From NCBI RefSeq assembly GCF_023375975.1, contig NC_064412.1, positions 9,784,501-9,848,500 on the forward strand: a stretch of DNA of 64,000 nucleotides, written 5' to 3'. Positions 45,995 through 59,110 of the stretch are shown here, piece by piece (the first letter of the stretch is position 1; the number at the start of each line of letters is the position of its first letter). The translations under genes and the position numbers were made by a program. The stretch is from Astyanax mexicanus (Eukaryota > Chordata > Actinopteri > Characiformes > Acestrorhamphidae). Below the pieces are notes generated by a model, which was not told the origin of the DNA, did not search any database, and saw only the letters and a program-made list of their open reading frames with translations.

Positions 45995-48200
45995 AGTCTC
46001 TCCTCAACTAACAGAAGTATACTAACACCTCTGCTTTTTACCACCAGCAGCTGCTTAAAAAAAAAATAAATAAATAAAAAAATTCAAGCCCACCCCCAGT
46101 TTGAGTGCCAGGCTGCTGTGATAAGCAACTCCTAGCCTGGAAGACTGGACTCAACTCGCCCTCATCCGGTTCAGCTGAGGACAGCTTTAACTAATGGCCC
46201 AGTATCACTGCCTACAAAGAAATGATTCACTGAGTTTACTATATTTGGTTCCAAATCAGATGACAAAACATTGAATTAAAAATATATTTCAAGAACACAC
46301 TACTGTGTAACGATGCACTCTGCTATGCTAACAATTAGATTCGAGTCACGATTCTAAATAAATTAATATTTGGAAAAAAGCTTGAATGGCAAAATTATGA
46401 GACTTTTTATTCTTGTAATTTCTTGTGTATAAACAATGAAAAAATCACCTTCTGTTCTAAAAATGCTTCATATTCTGTTCTAAGCGTAAACAAACTAATG
46501 CTGTTTTATTTCTCAATCACTTGGATATTTAGAGTGAAAGTATCATTGTCTAAGCAGACAGTAACAAACGAAATATAATTTATTACTTTACTTAAAGAGC
46601 ACCCCAGCCAAACCCCCAGGAAAAAAGGGCTGGTATTATTGGCTTCAGTCAAAAATGACAGACATGTCCTCCGCCCCTGGTATGCCCCCACTATTTTTTT
46701 TGGCCCTTACTAGCGGAATAGGCCTTTCTCTCGCTTCCGGGGTCTACATTTCCGGGGTCTGGACACTTCTGTGTAAGCTCACTTATTATGGGTATATAAA
46801 ACTCAACAGAGCATCAGGTTGTAATAATAACTAGTAAATCTATTTGGGGAAATTTAAATGGTTTAACGAACTGAGGGTAGTAACCGTGAGCCTTTTCTTT
46901 TCTTTAAGGACCGGTGTTATGACAGGTTGTGCTACCCTGTCCAATCACGCTACCCTAGTGTATATTTCAATGTAAAAATAAGCTCACTTTTAGAAATATG
47001 CTTCCAACAGCATATGTGTGTATATGTATAGCATGTGTGTGTGTGTATACATACATGCATACATACATACAAGGTTTGCAACATTCCAAACAAGTTGAAC
47101 TGGACCACAGATTTCTGTATTGTAAGAAAGAATGGCAACGTTAAAAAATGGAAAATACTTTACTGGCCCTAATGTTTTTTTAGGCCTGAAATGCAGGCAG
47201 GGATTTTATTAAAAAGAGAGATTAAATTGAATATTTTGAGGTTATGCAGTCTGCAATCAAATAAAAGTCAAAGAATATATTAGAAACACTTTGTTAGGTT
47301 TTATATGTACCTTTCCCATACTGTCCCAACATCAGTATTACATTAGTGTATATAAACACATGTTCTTTCTCTAAAGTTGTTATTTGAATATATAAGCAAT
47401 TTTCTCAGAGTCTCACACAATGATGTTAAAGTGGTGAAATTATATCATGTTGACCTAATTTTATAGGTCTGAAGTAATGGGATTCCTCAAAGTCACACTG
47501 CAGTATATTTTGCAAATACACACACGCACACACACACACGTATGCATGTTATCTGTCATACCTACACCTCAGGCTTCACATTCACAAACACTTTTCCACA
47601 TCGCGTGCACGGCAACTCGTTCTGAGATGAACATCTGGCACATAAACGCACACCTCTTTCCTTCCTTTTATTCACACCAGACTACAGCTTGTGGTGTCAC
47701 TTCTCACTGTTCGTTACACGCAGAGGCTGACTGAGGAATAAAGAGAAACAGGATTTTATTTAAATACCATGTTAACATATAGCCCGCAGTGTGCGTCTCA
47801 TTTTGGGGTTTAATTGTTTCTATGTTTATCATTTATGGTTGGGAATCTCTAGGTATTTTATGATTTGATTATATTTCAGTGGTCTATGTTGTGATTTTAA
47901 AACGATTATTGATGTATCTTGATGTATACTTTAGTTCTATATAGGATTTCATGACTACATGGTACTTTTAAAGTAATGTATCTATAATGATTCATAATGA
48001 ATCTTAATTTTTAAGCTCTTTGACACTATTTCTATTTACTTTTTACTATTAATAAAACAATGAATACAAAAAATTGTGGATTAATATTGTGTGGGTTATA
48101 TTAAAACCAGCTACAAGGAAACCAAAAACAAAAAGGTATTTATAATGTTTGATCTTTGTACGAATAAAGTATTATCCAAAGTATATATAGGTTTTTTTTA
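45100..48200. other. Intergenic DNA downstream of shmt2
   Basis: Contains a GT repeat (45245-45281), CT repeats (45490-45522, 45964-45983) and a complex stretch at 45520-45720 with homeodomain-like AATTAATTGG and CATAATTAAAA. Small GTATG/CATA repeats lie near 47010-47070 and a CA repeat near 47518. No gene or RNA is supported. Confidence 0.6.
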
Positions 48201-48219
48201 CTTAATTTTGTATTATAAT

Positions 48220-48532
48220 TAGGGCTGCAACGATTAGTCGATATAATCGACAATTTCGATCATTTAAATTTGTCGACTAATCGTTCATTTGTAACAGTAC
48301 TGCATTACACAAAGTGCTGGGGAGAAAGCATGACGGGAAATGGGCAAATGGCTCACTCACACAGGTTAAACTCAGCTTAGCCTGTGTCTCCAAAAGTATT
48401 CAAACACAACAGTTTAAACACATTGCCTTTTAAATCTCATGTTCAGCTGTTTCTCTTGTTTTAAGAGATGAACTTGGCAGAAAAAATCGTCAGATTAGTC
48501 GACTACCAAAATAATCATTAGTTGCAGCCCTA
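48220..48532 (+). mobile_element. hAT non-autonomous element, complete copy
   Basis: TAGGGCTGCAACGATTAGTC at the left and ATTAGTTGCAGCCCTA at the right are inverted ends. Flanking octamers ATTATAAT and ATTATTAT agree at 7 of 8 positions and are probably the target-site duplication. 313 bp, non-coding. A partial 3' end of the same family is at about 49095-49195. Confidence 0.82.
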
Positions 48533-49094
48533 ATTATTATTAATAATTATTATTGATGCTTTTTAAATAAGAATATTGTAAAGTGCTGAGTTACTGAGAA
48601 CTAGGAGCTTTAATGGCAAAAATAAACTAAATAAAATGTAGCTGAGTGCATGTGCTAATGTCTGAGAGAAAGAGAGATAGAATTTGAGAATACAGCACAG
48701 CGATGTTTGGAGGAAAATGAAGCGTGGATGAAAGTAGCGGATGGTGCATACTTTAAAACATGAAATCGAACAAGCGTACAAGTGTAATGTTAGCAATGTT
48801 CATTAGCATTGCTAACATTAGTTAAACTAACAGTACCTGGCTAAGTGTAAGAGAGATACTGTACTCTGTCCACTCAATTAAAATGAAGTCGTAATATATG
48901 TTATAGTTACTATATGTTACTGTTATATGTTACAGTAACTACATACTTTAATAAAAACCTTTAAGAAAAAAAAAATACATACAAGTATCCAAGATTCTCC
49001 TGAAAATAACATCCAGCCAGTGTGAATGTTTCCTGTAATATACTATGTAATTTTTAGTTTAATACAGGTACATCAAACTATCAAAATGTACTGC

Positions 49095-49195
49095 AAATTG
49101 GTCTTGGGGCTACTGCAAATTGCAACTAATTAACTAATTTAACAAATAATCTGAAGATTTGTTGACTACTTAAATAGTCATTAGTTGCAGCCCTA
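49095..49195 (+). mobile_element. hAT element fragment (3' end)
   Basis: GATTTGTTGACTACTTAAAT, then AGTCATTAGTTGCAGCCCTA matches the right end of 48220-48532. The left part is missing or too diverged. Confidence 0.55.
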
Positions 49196-50034
49196 ATCTA
49201 CACGTGTGTATATACATGTGTTTAGACAGTCATTAGTATTTACTGTACCATTCTGTAGATGTTGAAATCTCTGCACTGTTAGGCTGTACTGTATACTAGA
49301 CATATTTTTCACAGAGATGTTTCACAGTGTGTTTAGAGCTTGCTGTTTGCTGTTTAATATTATTGAGGTCACTGTAAAGCATCAATACAAATTAAACAAA
49401 CTCACACACACACACACCGACACCGAGAGCTATCACGTCAGATCTTCAGACCCGGGCCTTCTGCCAGAGAATGTGTTGTGAGGAGAGCTGCCACTTAATT
49501 AATAATGTCTTCCGTGTTGGTAAGACGCTAGAGGGTGTTCCCGAGCGAGTCCAAAATTAACGGCTTCTTCTGAGCAAAATCCTAATTTGCAAATCATTAA
49601 ACATTTTTATTAAGACAAATGCACTCGTTTTCTCAACACAGAAAAAACACGAAATATTTCAGCATGTCGTATTTTTCAGCGCATTGCAACTCCATTTGTA
49701 GGACTTTCTTATGGCTGCAGCTTAATGGCATACTACCCAGTAATGATATTAGGTATATACTATGTATACTTATCTTAAAAGAGCCGGTTAATGGGAAAAA
49801 TGCCATTAAGGACAAAAGCTTAGGCCACGTCCACAGAGTCCTATAGTACACTACCCCTCTCCCTAAAACACATTTTTCTAAAAGCCACAATGAATATAAT
49901 GTTATAGTAAAATGTTAATGTTGATAAATTTGTGATGCACTAGGCTCCTTCCTGTTTCAGCTGCATATATGCTCATTGAAAATGAATGTAGCAGAGTGCA
50001 TTGTTACACCCCTAGCTAGAACCTTGTTTTTTAT

Positions 50035-50520
50035 GTTTAAACTGGGGGTGTGCCATATCGCAACGAGACTATTTTTTTTTGCAAAATACCCTGAAATATT
50101 GTGATTTTATTTTAGCGCTATACTGGCCATTAGGGTACAACTTTTTTTTGTTTGCAGCAAAAGAAAAAAAAAAATTCTTCTCATTTTTTCATTAAATATA
50201 TCTACTGGAGACATATTATATCTGCCCAGTTTCCATTATTTTACGTTAATCCTGGATATATTAAGTGAATTATAAGTCTGATAATATCCTGAATCATTAA
50301 CTTCGGTTATAATCTGGTGAAAACTTCAATTAGGATTTACCATATTATATTGTATGCAGTTATATTGCCAATTAAAATTTATTATTCATTTTGTTGCAGA
50401 AATTATTGAAAATATATATATATATTTTATACGTTTTGTCATATGGGCAAGAATATCGTTATCGCAAAAATACCTTAAAATATCCTGATATTATTTTAGG
50501 CCATATTGCCCGCCCACCCG
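50035..50520. mobile_element. Decayed inverted-repeat element (GTGTGCCATATCG ends)
   Basis: Left GGGGGTGTGCCATATCGCAA with TGCAAAATACCCTGAAATATTG; right ATCGCAAAAATACCTTAAAA, then GGCCATATTGCCCGCCCACCC. The ends and their inner motifs are only partly complementary, so this is an old hAT-like copy. Confidence 0.45.
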
Positions 50521-50875
50521 TAGTTTAAACCAGTCATGAACAAATGCAATATATATACACTCATGCAAAATAACCAACCAATACCCAAAGTTGACTGAAT
50601 GAAAGTTTGGATTAAACTCACTTATATCAGTAAGTAGCATGTGTGCACTATAAGACTGCTATGAAAAATTAATTCCAGTCTTTTTCCTCACCCAGGATAC
50701 AAACTTGTACAGACCTGATTGTATTTTTGGGAGCATTGAAGCCTAAAACAATAAACGACACTGGTCACTTTAGCCCATGTTGGGCAAAATGAAAGGAAAA
50801 GAAATGTAGAGCTACAGTACCTCCAAACAAATGCAACGCTTCAGTCATCCTGGGTCCTCTCTCGCTCTCTCTCTG

Positions 50876-51605
50876 GCTGCATCCAGAATCCCCAAAAGTA
50901 CCTCAGTTTTCCTACCGATCCTCCTCCTCTCCTCTGTGACCCGGAACTGATTTCTTGACGCCATCTTGCCACCTGTCAGAATACCAGAGGAGACGTAAGA
51001 AGCTGTTTAAAATCCTCCTCCAAGAGGCTTCCAACAGAGAATACACCACAGTATCATACCCAGGAAATGCTTTAAAGATTTTGAAGTAACATCACTGTGG
51101 CCACGCCCACAAAGTACATGTTTTTTTTTTTTATTAAATTAAGTACTTATTTATTAATTTATATTTTGACTTGTGTATGTGTAGAAATAATACAACTTTA
51201 TAAAAACATGTTGAACATATATCCTCACTTATTATGAACAAATAAAAGAGATAAATAAAATTTTAAAAAAAGCTTCAACTTTTATGGCAAATATTTCACA
51301 TAATTTTAGAAATGTAGTATTTTCTCTGCAATAAACCAGGAGTTTAAACATCCACTTTTGACAGGATATATATTTGCTTGACGATTTGCAAAAGCTGTTA
51401 TTGGCTGAGCAGTATTCGGGGAGCAGAAAGCAAGTGTTGTGATTGGCCCAGTTTATTAGTAGTTAACATCCTTTTGAAAGGTTTCAGCTGTCTCATTTCC
51501 CCAATTACTGCTCCTCCTCTCTTCTCGTCGATTCCTCCACCTTCTTCGGGGGTAGGAGAGGAGGAGTAGGAAAGGAGGAGTAGGAAAAGTTCCTGGACGC
51601 AGCTT
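50876..51605. mobile_element. DNA transposon relic with GGCTGCATCC/GGACGCAGC ends
   Basis: Left GGCTGCATCCAGAATCCCC, then TTTTCCTACCGATCCTCCTC; right AGGAGTAGGAAAAGTTCCTG, then GACGCAGC. The ends pair over about 45 bp with mismatches. No transposase. It ends 14 bp before the next element. Confidence 0.65.
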
Positions 51606-51618
51606 CTCTCTCTCTCAG

Positions 51619-53250
51619 AGGCTACGTTCACATTACAAGCCACATTGCTTAAATTAGATTTTAAATCTGGCTTTTTTGACAGTTCACATTCACAAATGTA
51701 AGTGAGCTGTATCTGTGTGTAATGTGAACGAATCTGTCCCTGAAACGTCTCACATGCGCACATTGATACCTGTATAAACATTGCCTTCTTCACCAACAAC
51801 AAAAAACCTCATATTTGAGCGACGACTCGTAGCTTTATAAAGGTGAAATTAGCAGCTTATAAGTGGAGCATCTTTTGCTGGAGTGGAGAGTAAACACCTG
51901 GTCTGAAGTTTATGCTCAGGTCGAGGAGGTGAAAAAAAGCCCAGGCAGTTTGCTTTTGCTGATTTTGCAGCTATAGCTGGACATCTGCACCAAGAGAAAC
52001 ATGTAGCACTTGAAAGAAGCATCAATTATGATTCCATTAATTCAGATCAGATTTTTTTTGAGTAAACATGCTAAATATGATTTTTTTTTTCAAATCAGAT
52101 TTGAGTCACTTTCATATGTGGTTCTAAATCGGTTGCATATCCGATTAATGGACATGCAACATGAATGTGAACGGTCAAATCGGAATTCATGCATCTTTTT
52201 TCTTTCACGCATGCGCTACGTGCTTCTCTCTCCTCTCATACCCACACATCTCTTGGTGCAGCTGTGTCCCCAAAACACATTTTTCTAAAAGCTAAAATGA
52301 TTATAATGTTATATATTAAAATGTTAATAACTTCAGGATGCACTGGGCTCACTGATTCGGCTGCATATATTCCAATTAAAAATTAATGTATTTTAGTACA
52401 ATGTAAATATATATTAAATAAGCTTAGTTGGACTGGAGTTTGTCTGGAGTTCTCTTGAGTCTCTGCACGGATCATCTTCATACTAGGCTAAATACTTCTG
52501 CTGTGTTCTTGCTGTAGTGTGGTGTAACTTTACTGAAGGAAAAGAGCTTTACTCAGACAATGTAGTGTAGTGAAATGAGATGTTTCAATTTTAAATGCAG
52601 CCAAATTAAAGTAAAGTCCCCACAATCTGAAAAACTATATATAGTAATACTATAAAAAAACTATTTAAGTAGAGTTAATTAATGAATTATATTCCCTTTA
52701 TTACTGCCTGCTTAGACAATGTAATTGTCACTCTAGATTGCCTAAATAAAAAAGTGATTATTAAGAAAATATAACAGTACAGGGGGCTAACTGTATACAA
52801 GGTGCAGCTATAGCTGCAAAAACAGCAAAAGCAAGCTGCCTGGCCTTTTTTCACCTCCTTGACCTGAGCATGTACTTCAGACCAGCTGTTTACTCTCCAC
52901 TCCAGCAAAACATGCTCCACATATGAGCTGCTAACAAACGCATCCATTTCCCTTTATAAAACTACGAGTCCTCTCTCAAATATGACGTTTTTTTTGTTGG
53001 TAAAGAAGGCTGCGTTTATACACGTATCAATTTGCACATGTGTGGCATTTCAGGAATAGATTCGTTCGCATTACACACAGATACAGATCACTTACATTTG
53101 TGAATGTGAACAGTCAAGTTAGCAAAATCCGATCTGAGCAAAAAAATCGAATTTGGCACATTCACACAGCCATGAAAAAATCAGATCTGAGCCACACTGA
53201 GCAACAAATCAGATTTGAGTCACTTAAGCCTGGTAATGCTAACGTAGCCT
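51619..53250. mobile_element. Foldback-like element with long inverted arms
   Basis: Left AGGCTACGTTCACATTAC and right GGTAATGCTAACGTAGCCT are inverted ends. Arms of over 200 bp around 51780-51985 and 52790-52985 are reverse complements at high similarity, for example GGAGTGGAGAGTAAAC paired with GTTTACTCTCCACTCC. Both arms could carry the remnant of one short coding frame (EHVLLEWRVNSWSEVHAQV on the minus strand in the right arm), whose family I do not recognise. It is either a foldback element or two copies inserted head to head. Confidence 0.7.
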
Positions 53251-53859
53251 TTGAGTATGCAGCTCTGGAGTCGTGTATCCCACTCCCTGGCACTGTTAGC
53301 TAAAGCTCCAGCTATCCTCACACAGGGCTGTGAATATGTTTATCTCTCAGTTCCAGTAACTCCGACAAATAAAGCAGCTCTTCTGAAGTACAGAGACAGT
53401 AACTCACCTGTAACAGTTAGTTAATGGTGAACTCTCACTCCAAGCTCTCCACTCTGGCTCCATACTCTCACCTCATTAACACTCAAACTGAACGTTTGGT
53501 CAACGCAATTAAGTTAGTTAGCACTTAGTGAGAATGTTAAGCTTCTACTCAGCATTTTAAAGCTCCAGCAGACACTTACTGCAGTTAATAACAGCATTTT
53601 TTACTCTAAAAGTGCTAGAGCTCAATTATTTTACTGCTTTACTGCAGTTCATCTGGTCTTTGGAAACTCCAGCCACTCTGCCCCGCCCCTCCCACTCAGG
53701 AACCAATAGAAAAGACCCAAAGCGTGAGAGGCTGTTAGACTATCCAATCAGAAAGAAGATAAAGGAACCCAACATAGGTTGAACTGAGCACTTAACATTT
53801 AACATTTAACACTGTCCATTTCAACCAAACCATGGACCTTAATAACATAAACCTATAAA

Positions 53860-53899
<40 letters not shown>

Positions 53900-56800
53900 T
53901 TTTGCATCTTTTACAACTGCGTTTTAAATCTTAGTACTACAAATAAACAACTTAAAACACATAATTATTAAGAAAACAAAATTTTTATTTTCTATGCTTT
54001 TTTTCTCAAGGGGCTACAAGCACTTGAATAATTAAAAATATGTGTCATATTCCATTAAATCGGAGTTTTGTCTTCAGGAAATTACATTTTGTGTACATTG
54101 ACCTAATTGCAAAAGTAAGATATGTAAACATTAATAAAAACTATTTAAAACACACATTGACAAAATAGCATTTGTTACCTGTCCCCACCATGAAATATAA
54201 TTAGTAAAATTCATTTTTTTTATTGTTGTGTCACTCCAAATCCCATCTATGCTTAAAAAAAATCGGAAAAAAATCATAATAATATTTAAGTTAAAATACA
54301 CATTTTAGTTGTGTTCCTTGGTTTTACTCATTCCTGTTACCATAGCACATTACCCCATCTGAAACACCTGGAACATTCACATCTACAGCAGGACCTTACA
54401 TCAGCTGGTTCTTCTAAAGATCATGAGAAGACCAAAATTAAGTTCCCTCATTTGTTTTTCTGTATATTTGACCTTATTGTAACTATGACTTATAGGATGT
54501 CAATCTCATTTTTTTCCCCCAAAATGATAAGCCTGTCAGGTGTCTGTGATTTTAGATTATAAGGAGCTGCTTCTTCAAATGTTACAGTACATTATTTTGT
54601 GATGCAGGTCTATCATGTCATCTTTAGCACTGTTGTTAAAAAAAGTTAATTTCTAAGCCATAATAGATTGTTAAACTTGTGGATCAAATGCAGCCTGAGC
54701 CCTAAATGTTTGATCTGATCTTGAGTGTGTCTTTTAAAATCTGATCAATCAAATGTCTGATCAATTGAATTCATCACAGGTGGACTTTTGCTAATTCCAA
54801 AAAGATGAGGCACCATCTCAAATATGATTAAAAAAAAAAACCCAGAGCTCAAAGCATTATGTCCTTCTGTAATGTTATTTTTTTTTTTTTATAATTAATT
54901 TTTTTATAATTATTATTTTTTTAAATTAAACTTTGTCATTGACATGGTATTGAGTGGACAACTTCTTTTTTTATTTCAACTCAAGAACGCAGAATAACCA
55001 CCTACAGATCTCTCATTAAAATCCACAGAAAGTCATTATGTCAGGTCAGCTAAACAGAAGAGAGCAGTAGTTCTCTTACCATGTTGTTAAATTGGAGATT
55101 CCACTGCTGTTGCCTTGCTACTGAATACACATATCCCTGTACTCATCTCTCTTTACATGAGCTTCTGCACTGTGAGTGTAGTGTAGTGGGCTTTGGATGC
55201 GACTGAGATGAACAACTGTATGTGTGTGTGTGTGTGTGTGTGTGTGGATGTGTGATAGAGAGAGAAAGTATAGGAGTTCTTATCACTTTTTCATCAGCAT
55301 TATAAAAGTGAAAGAAGCCTATAATCCACCTCAGTGAACCTGCAGCCGCCACTGCTGAGCTCCATCACAGCTCCTTGTTTACCTATTTACATGTGTGTCC
55401 TTATCTCATCCAGTACGACTCTGCCTTATCAGAAAATATCAGCTACATCTCCTTTGGCCCTTTTGGCAGGACATAAACGATATCCTTCAGGAGCGCCTTG
55501 GATTTAAGAAACAGAATAAGAGATAAACGTGGGACCAGCAGGCTGGCACGCAGTAATCCAGTGTGGCTCTTGGAAGTGAAATCTTCAGTGCAAGTTCTAC
55601 CAGGAGACTCAAAGGCATGTCACTCATGTCTCGACCAATTGCCAACTTACACACCTTCTCCCACCTTCCTTCCAACCGCCTACAGATTGGTCTGGCCAGC
55701 TGCCCAGAGGCTTGGGTCTGCCCCCTGACTTCTATGCACAGCAGGATCCACGAGGGTCCAAATGTTGCAGAGCTGGGCCGACGACAAGGCCTTCGCCAAA
55801 GACTATAACTATAAATGTTTTCGGTTACATTGTAAATACTATTAAGATTAACGATTTCTTACAGCATGCTTGCCTTCAATGAGTACTGGTACTGGTAGAG
55901 TGAGAGTGTAATAATATTATATTTAGCACATTTAACTTGTTTTAGGTTCATTCAAGTGTTATTTGTGTAAAAATTAGGTTTATTAAAACCACCAATAGCA
56001 AAGAAAAAGAAAACAATTACCTCATGGACAGATGTCTACATGCATTTGCTGAAAAGCTAAAAGGTAGAGATCATGCAAGGGTAGGTAGTAGACTAACAGT
56101 ACAAGATTGTATACAAATATTAATAAATTTAAGCAGCAGTTTCTTGGTGGAAGCTTTAATGCAGCTGCATTAAAAGTTCCATAGTGCAGTTGCTGCATTC
56201 TGGCCCAGAATGGCAATGTTAGCGATACCATTCGTTGAATTATAGTCAGTGAAGCATTATCATGATTCTGAAGGTAATATATTAAAGTAAGATTACATGT
56301 TATTGCTATTAAAAAGCAATGCAACATATTTTGAGCTCCACATTTAAAGGAGAACTCCGGTCTAAAATTTACTTTTGGTGTAGTAAAACATCAAAAAGAG
56401 TACAAACCTTTTTAAAAAAAAAACACCAGAAAAAAAAAATAGGTTACGCTACAGGTTGTAATCAGTGTTTTTAATAAGCGTCTTGTGCACTTTTAAAGTT
56501 CTTAATGCCTAGTTTTAAATGTCAGGGCTCTCCAGATTTTACCAATGAAGTGTGGAGCTACTTTGAGCCTGGATAACGGTGTAAAAAGTGATTTATCTGC
56601 AGGGGAAAATATACCCCGTATCCTCCATTCTAAAGCATCTTTGGAGAAACTGCACAAAATCTCGGAAAACTGCAGAGGAGAGGAGGTGGGCTATTCAACA
56701 AAGGTATCATGTTTTGCTACACCAAAAGTCAACACACAGGGAAATGGGGGATCACTTCAGCACCCAGGGAGCAATTTGGGGTTAGATGCCTTGGTCAAGG

Positions 56801-57817
56801 GCACCCTGAGCAAGAAATGCTGAAGGAGAGAAACACAACATTCCTTCATTTATCCTACCCCAAGTGCTTCCTGCCAGTCCAGGGGATTAAACCAGTGACC
56901 TTCCAGCCCAAATTCCACTTCTAAAAAAACAAGCTTGCTAGCTGGGTGAATTTGGTGGCCAACATTAAGAAAAACACACAAATAAGAGAAAAACATATGA
57001 AATAAAACTCTTATTTTACACTGATTTTGAGATTCTTTGACAAACTGCCAAAATCATACTGATATCAGCACAGAGAGCAAGCTTTGCTACCTGGCAGTGG
57101 ATGATGAAGACTTTCTCCACTGCTTCACACAAAAATTAGGCCATAGCTGCCTGTGATATGTAATGTTGCTTTATGTATTTATTTTGGAAATTTGGAAATA
57201 AGTTCAATGATCTTTATTTATAATATTTCAATAACGATTTTAAAATGAAAAAGCAACTGAGAGAGAAAAGAATATATATATATATACAATATCCTCAATA
57301 TCCACAGTATACCTAAATTTGTTTCAGTGAAGTAATGTCTGTTGGTGGTAACGTTTCAGATTCATGCGCATGCTTTGCAACAATATAGAGTAATATCTTT
57401 GTAGTGTGCATTGTCACGTTCCCTGGAAAACACTACTAGAAACTAGTTTAAACCTCAAAATAACCCCATCTGAAGTGCACATATTGCAATTCTTATATAG
57501 CTAAACAAAAACAATTACGGAAGGATCTGTTTTTGTGTGTGCGGTACGCTTTTATTTTTGTACCATGCTGGCATGTGTTTGTGTGTGTAGTTTAGAACTG
57601 CACTGGAGCATGTGTATGTTTGTATGTGTGTGTGTGTGTGTGTGTGTGTGGACAGCATGTACATGTAGTGGTGCTGTTTGTGAGTGTGTGTGTGTAGATT
57701 GCCTGAGGCCTGCAGGCGAAGAGTAATACAAAGAATAACAAATGGAGGTAATACAATCGTAATGGACCACCAAGCCTTCTGCTTTGGCAGTGATGGCCTG
57801 TGTGTGTGTGTGTGTGT

Positions 57818-57848
<31 letters not shown>

Positions 57849-57965
57849 CGTGCATATGTGTGTGATTATGCATGGTGCGTTGCCTCAACTGGCCTGATTA
57901 CCTGTCAGCATGTGCTTGGGTCCTGACAGGAGCTTCGCAACTCTCTCTCCCTTACACACACTCTG

Positions 57966-58020
<55 letters not shown>

Positions 58021-58736
58021 CCAGGTGGAGCTTTTAGAAACTCATGCATCTGTGTGTGTGTGTGTGTGTGTGTGGGCTTAGTCCTCCTACCAGGCTGTCT
58101 AGTCTAGTGGTTTCGCTAAAGGAATGCAGACAGGGAAGAGGGTTGGAATATATCCTTTATTGAGGAGCTGAATGGTTCATCATGGCTATAGATCTGTTTC
58201 TGGGTGCGCGTGCGCGCGACTGAACACTTCTCTATGGGTACTCATCTGTGCGAAGGACAGGAGAGATTGCTGCTAGATAGCATGTATTATTCTCGCTACA
58301 CTGACTCCAGCCACCAATTCTCACACATAATGCCCCTTAAATGAGGCAGCCACAAACTTAGGGATATTTCTGAAGACTCATCTATTGCTTCATAGGAGAA
58401 CATATTGCTGTTTTGTTGTCAAATGGCTCACAAATCTCGCAACGTGACGTACGTGATAAGAATCGCAGGCCATAAGTAATTGGACGCTGACGCAAATGCT
58501 CTTTTGGCTGCGGCACGCTGGATCTGAAATGAAACAGTGACTATAAATGTCAGTCTAATTTGAAACGGTTCTTCAGTTTTCATGGACCATAAGTAATTGG
58601 ACAATTGGCAGCTCACTTGTGTCTTACCATGCTGTGCATCGTTGCAACATTAGTACAACAGGTATAGAGCTAATTTTGGACGAGTGCATTACAGTTGTCT
58701 TTCACTATGAGGTCCAAAGAAGTCTCAATGTTCCAA
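53251..58736. other. Intergenic DNA, no gene seen
   Basis: AT-rich with a TA repeat at 53866-53890, poly-A/T runs and a GT repeat at 55221-55246. 55600-55830 is GC-richer and unique-looking. There are TG/CA repeats at 57627-57650, 57797-57848, 57965-58021 and 58051-58075. 56740-56925 resembles a dispersed repeat (TTAGATGCCTTGGTCAAGGG, GGGATTAAACCAGTGACC). Open frames here are short or made of repeats. Confidence 0.6.
56344..56740 (+). mobile_element. TTAA-type MITE, copy 3 (interrupted)
   Basis: Begins TTAAAGGAGAACTCCGGTC and has the family-like GAGGTGGGCTATTCAAC and ATCATGTTTTGCTACACCAA near its right end. About 150 bp of unrelated sequence lies between. The right terminal repeat is not clear. 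Confidence 0.55.
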
Positions 58737-59110
58737 ATATAGCTCTGGAAAAAATAAGAGACCAGTTAAAAATTTGGAGTTTCTTTGATTTTACTTAATT
58801 GATAGATGTTTGCAAAAAAGCAGTGTGCAAGACTGGTGAAGGAGAACATGCCAAGATGCATGAAAAAAAACAGGGTCATTGCACCAAATATAGATTTTTG
58901 AAAGGTCTGAAAACTTTACTTATTTCAGCCATTTCTCATTTTCTGCTACTTAAAATGCTCTAAATGACAATATTTTTATTTGGAATTTAGGAAAAATGTT
59001 GTCTGTAGTATATAGAATAAAACAACAATGTTAATTTTACGTAAACATAAACCTACAAATAGCAAAATCAGAAAAACTCATTCAGAAACTTAATATGTTC
59101 AGAGCTGTAT
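58737..59110 (+). mobile_element. Tc1/mariner-derived non-autonomous element
   Basis: Ends TATAGCTCTGGAAAAAATAA and TTCAGAGCTGTA. The interior GACTGGTGAAGGAGAACATG and CAAGATGCATGAAAA is shared with 15784-16165. The stretch encoding the catalytic Glu is deleted here. The terminal TA fits Tc1 target choice. Confidence 0.78.
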
